64,000 nt of DNA from an uncultured Scytonema sp. (GTDB lineage Bacteria; Cyanobacteriota; Cyanobacteriia; Cyanobacteriales; Nostocaceae), in the NCBI GenBank assembly GCA_937873135.1, contig CALMVQ010000164.1, positions 66,889-130,888 on the forward strand, read 5' to 3'. The notes under the pieces are model-generated. The model was not told where the DNA came from. It did no database searches and was given only the letters and a program-made list of their open reading frames with translations. Every line of letters starts with the position of its first letter. The first letter of the stretch is position 1. Position numbers and translations under genes: made by a program. Positions 63,808 to 64,000 of the stretch are shown in pieces.

Positions 63808-63957
63808 ATGCGAATCCGCAGCCTATAGCACTCAAGAGCGCGAAAATTCTGAGAAGCTCCCGATACCGAACAACCACTCAAGGCTTGGTATGATGAAGTC
63901 TTTGGTCTAAAATGGGATATTCTGACAAACATCAAAAGCACCTATCTTAAAAAGTAA
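63808..63957 (+). pseudogene. higB: higB toxin relic (5' half with two stops, 3' half lost)
   Basis: From an ATG at 63808 one frame reads MRIRSL-stop-HSRARKF-stop-EAPDTEQPLKAWYDEV, then LKWDIL, IKSTYLKK and TAA. HigB-type toxins begin MRIIS...LR.FWE..PD.EQPLKAWYDEV....W....IK..Y, so the alignment runs from residue 1 to about 48 without a gap, and the TGA falls on the usual Trp. The second half, with the VVFNI.GN.YRL core, is absent; the AAAAAGT heptamer array starts exactly where homology ends. No higA partner is visible within the window. It starts 63 bp from the tilS start, divergently. Confidence 0.72.
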
Positions 63958-64000
63958 AAAGTAAAAAGTAAAAAGTAAAAAGTAAAAAGTAAAAAGAGAA
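63949..64000. repeat. Heptamer tandem repeat (AAAAAGT)n
   Basis: Six perfect copies of AAAAAGT at 63949-63990, followed by AAAAAGAGAA to the window edge. The first copy provides the TAA that ends the higB relic. The array may continue beyond the window. Confidence 0.85.

Noticed and set aside
63949-64000. CRISPR array or regularly spaced repeat
   Set aside because: The unit is a contiguous heptamer with no spacers. No other array with 25-40 bp repeats and unique spacers is present in the window.
1-64000. tRNA, rRNA, tmRNA or other structured RNA genes
   Set aside because: I scanned the gaps for T-loop (GTTCRA) and acceptor-stem patterns and found no complete cloverleaf; no rRNA-like sequence is present.

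Overview
The window comes from a cyanobacterial chromosome, most likely a filamentous, motile member of the Nostocales. The evidence is the protein families: ferredoxin-dependent glutamate synthase, an RNase E ending in the cyanobacterial Arg-rich tail, a GlpX-type FBP/SBPase next to hemA, DUF1997, DUF1830 and DUF6761 small proteins, a PatA-type regulator and an HmpF-like coiled-coil protein. Scattered GCGATCGC (HIP1) octamers and many heptameric short tandem repeats between genes fit the same group. I see no prophage, no CRISPR array, no tRNA or rRNA gene and no intact insertion sequence. Gene assignments rest on reading motifs; no database search was run.

Layout. 1-3.3 kb: end of a DUF2079 membrane protein, a PIG-V-like mannosyltransferase and a polysaccharide deacetylase (cell envelope). 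3.6-8.4 kb: Fd-GOGAT on the minus strand. 9.4-12.4 kb: a secreted phosphodiester-glycosidase-like protein, a phosphomannose-isomerase-type cupin and an IscA-like protein. 12.5-18.1 kb: the translation cluster rpsL, rpsG, fusA, tuf, rpsJ, with a near-consensus promoter before rpsL and intrinsic terminators after tuf and rpsJ. 18.4-27.2 kb: a Lon-N-domain protein, pheA, DUF1997, and the minus-strand series radical SAM/DUF2344, rne, rnhB. 27.5-30.6 kb: a STAS protein, a 67-residue orphan with a CRP-like operator upstream, clpS and a CPBP protease. 30.7-36.3 kb: two B12-binding-type radical SAM proteins around a pentapeptide-repeat protein and a DICT/HD protein. 36.9-45.8 kb: DUF1830, an orphan membrane protein overlapping an ABC ATPase, an OmpR-type regulator, DUF6761, the grxD/bolA pair, a secreted helical protein, an acyltransferase, tadA and grxC. 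46-48.6 kb: glpX and hemA. 48.6-51.4 kb: a relic element carrying a helix-turn-helix remnant, then a prolyl oligopeptidase. 51.6-62.6 kb: a chemosensory locus of the Hmp/Pil type that controls gliding and type IV pili in filamentous cyanobacteria. 62.7-64 kb: tilS, a dead higB toxin gene and a heptamer repeat at the window edge.

The most notable biology is the chemosensory locus. hmpF-like (plus strand) is divergent from hmpA-like (PATAN-REC), hmpB-like (CheY), a single gene that fuses a CheW domain to a membrane MCP, and a 1,637-residue hybrid CheA. CheW and MCP are normally separate genes (hmpC and hmpD). Other items worth a second look: a 16-base near-perfect CRP consensus site before a 67-residue protein of unknown function; a 55-residue IS607-type helix-turn-helix remnant inside a roughly 560-bp segment bounded by 35-bp inverted repeats; three dispersed copies of a ~66-bp GTAGGGGCGGG-ended palindromic element; and low-complexity palindromic inserts that appear to have entered glsF, the DUF2344 radical SAM gene and tilS in frame.
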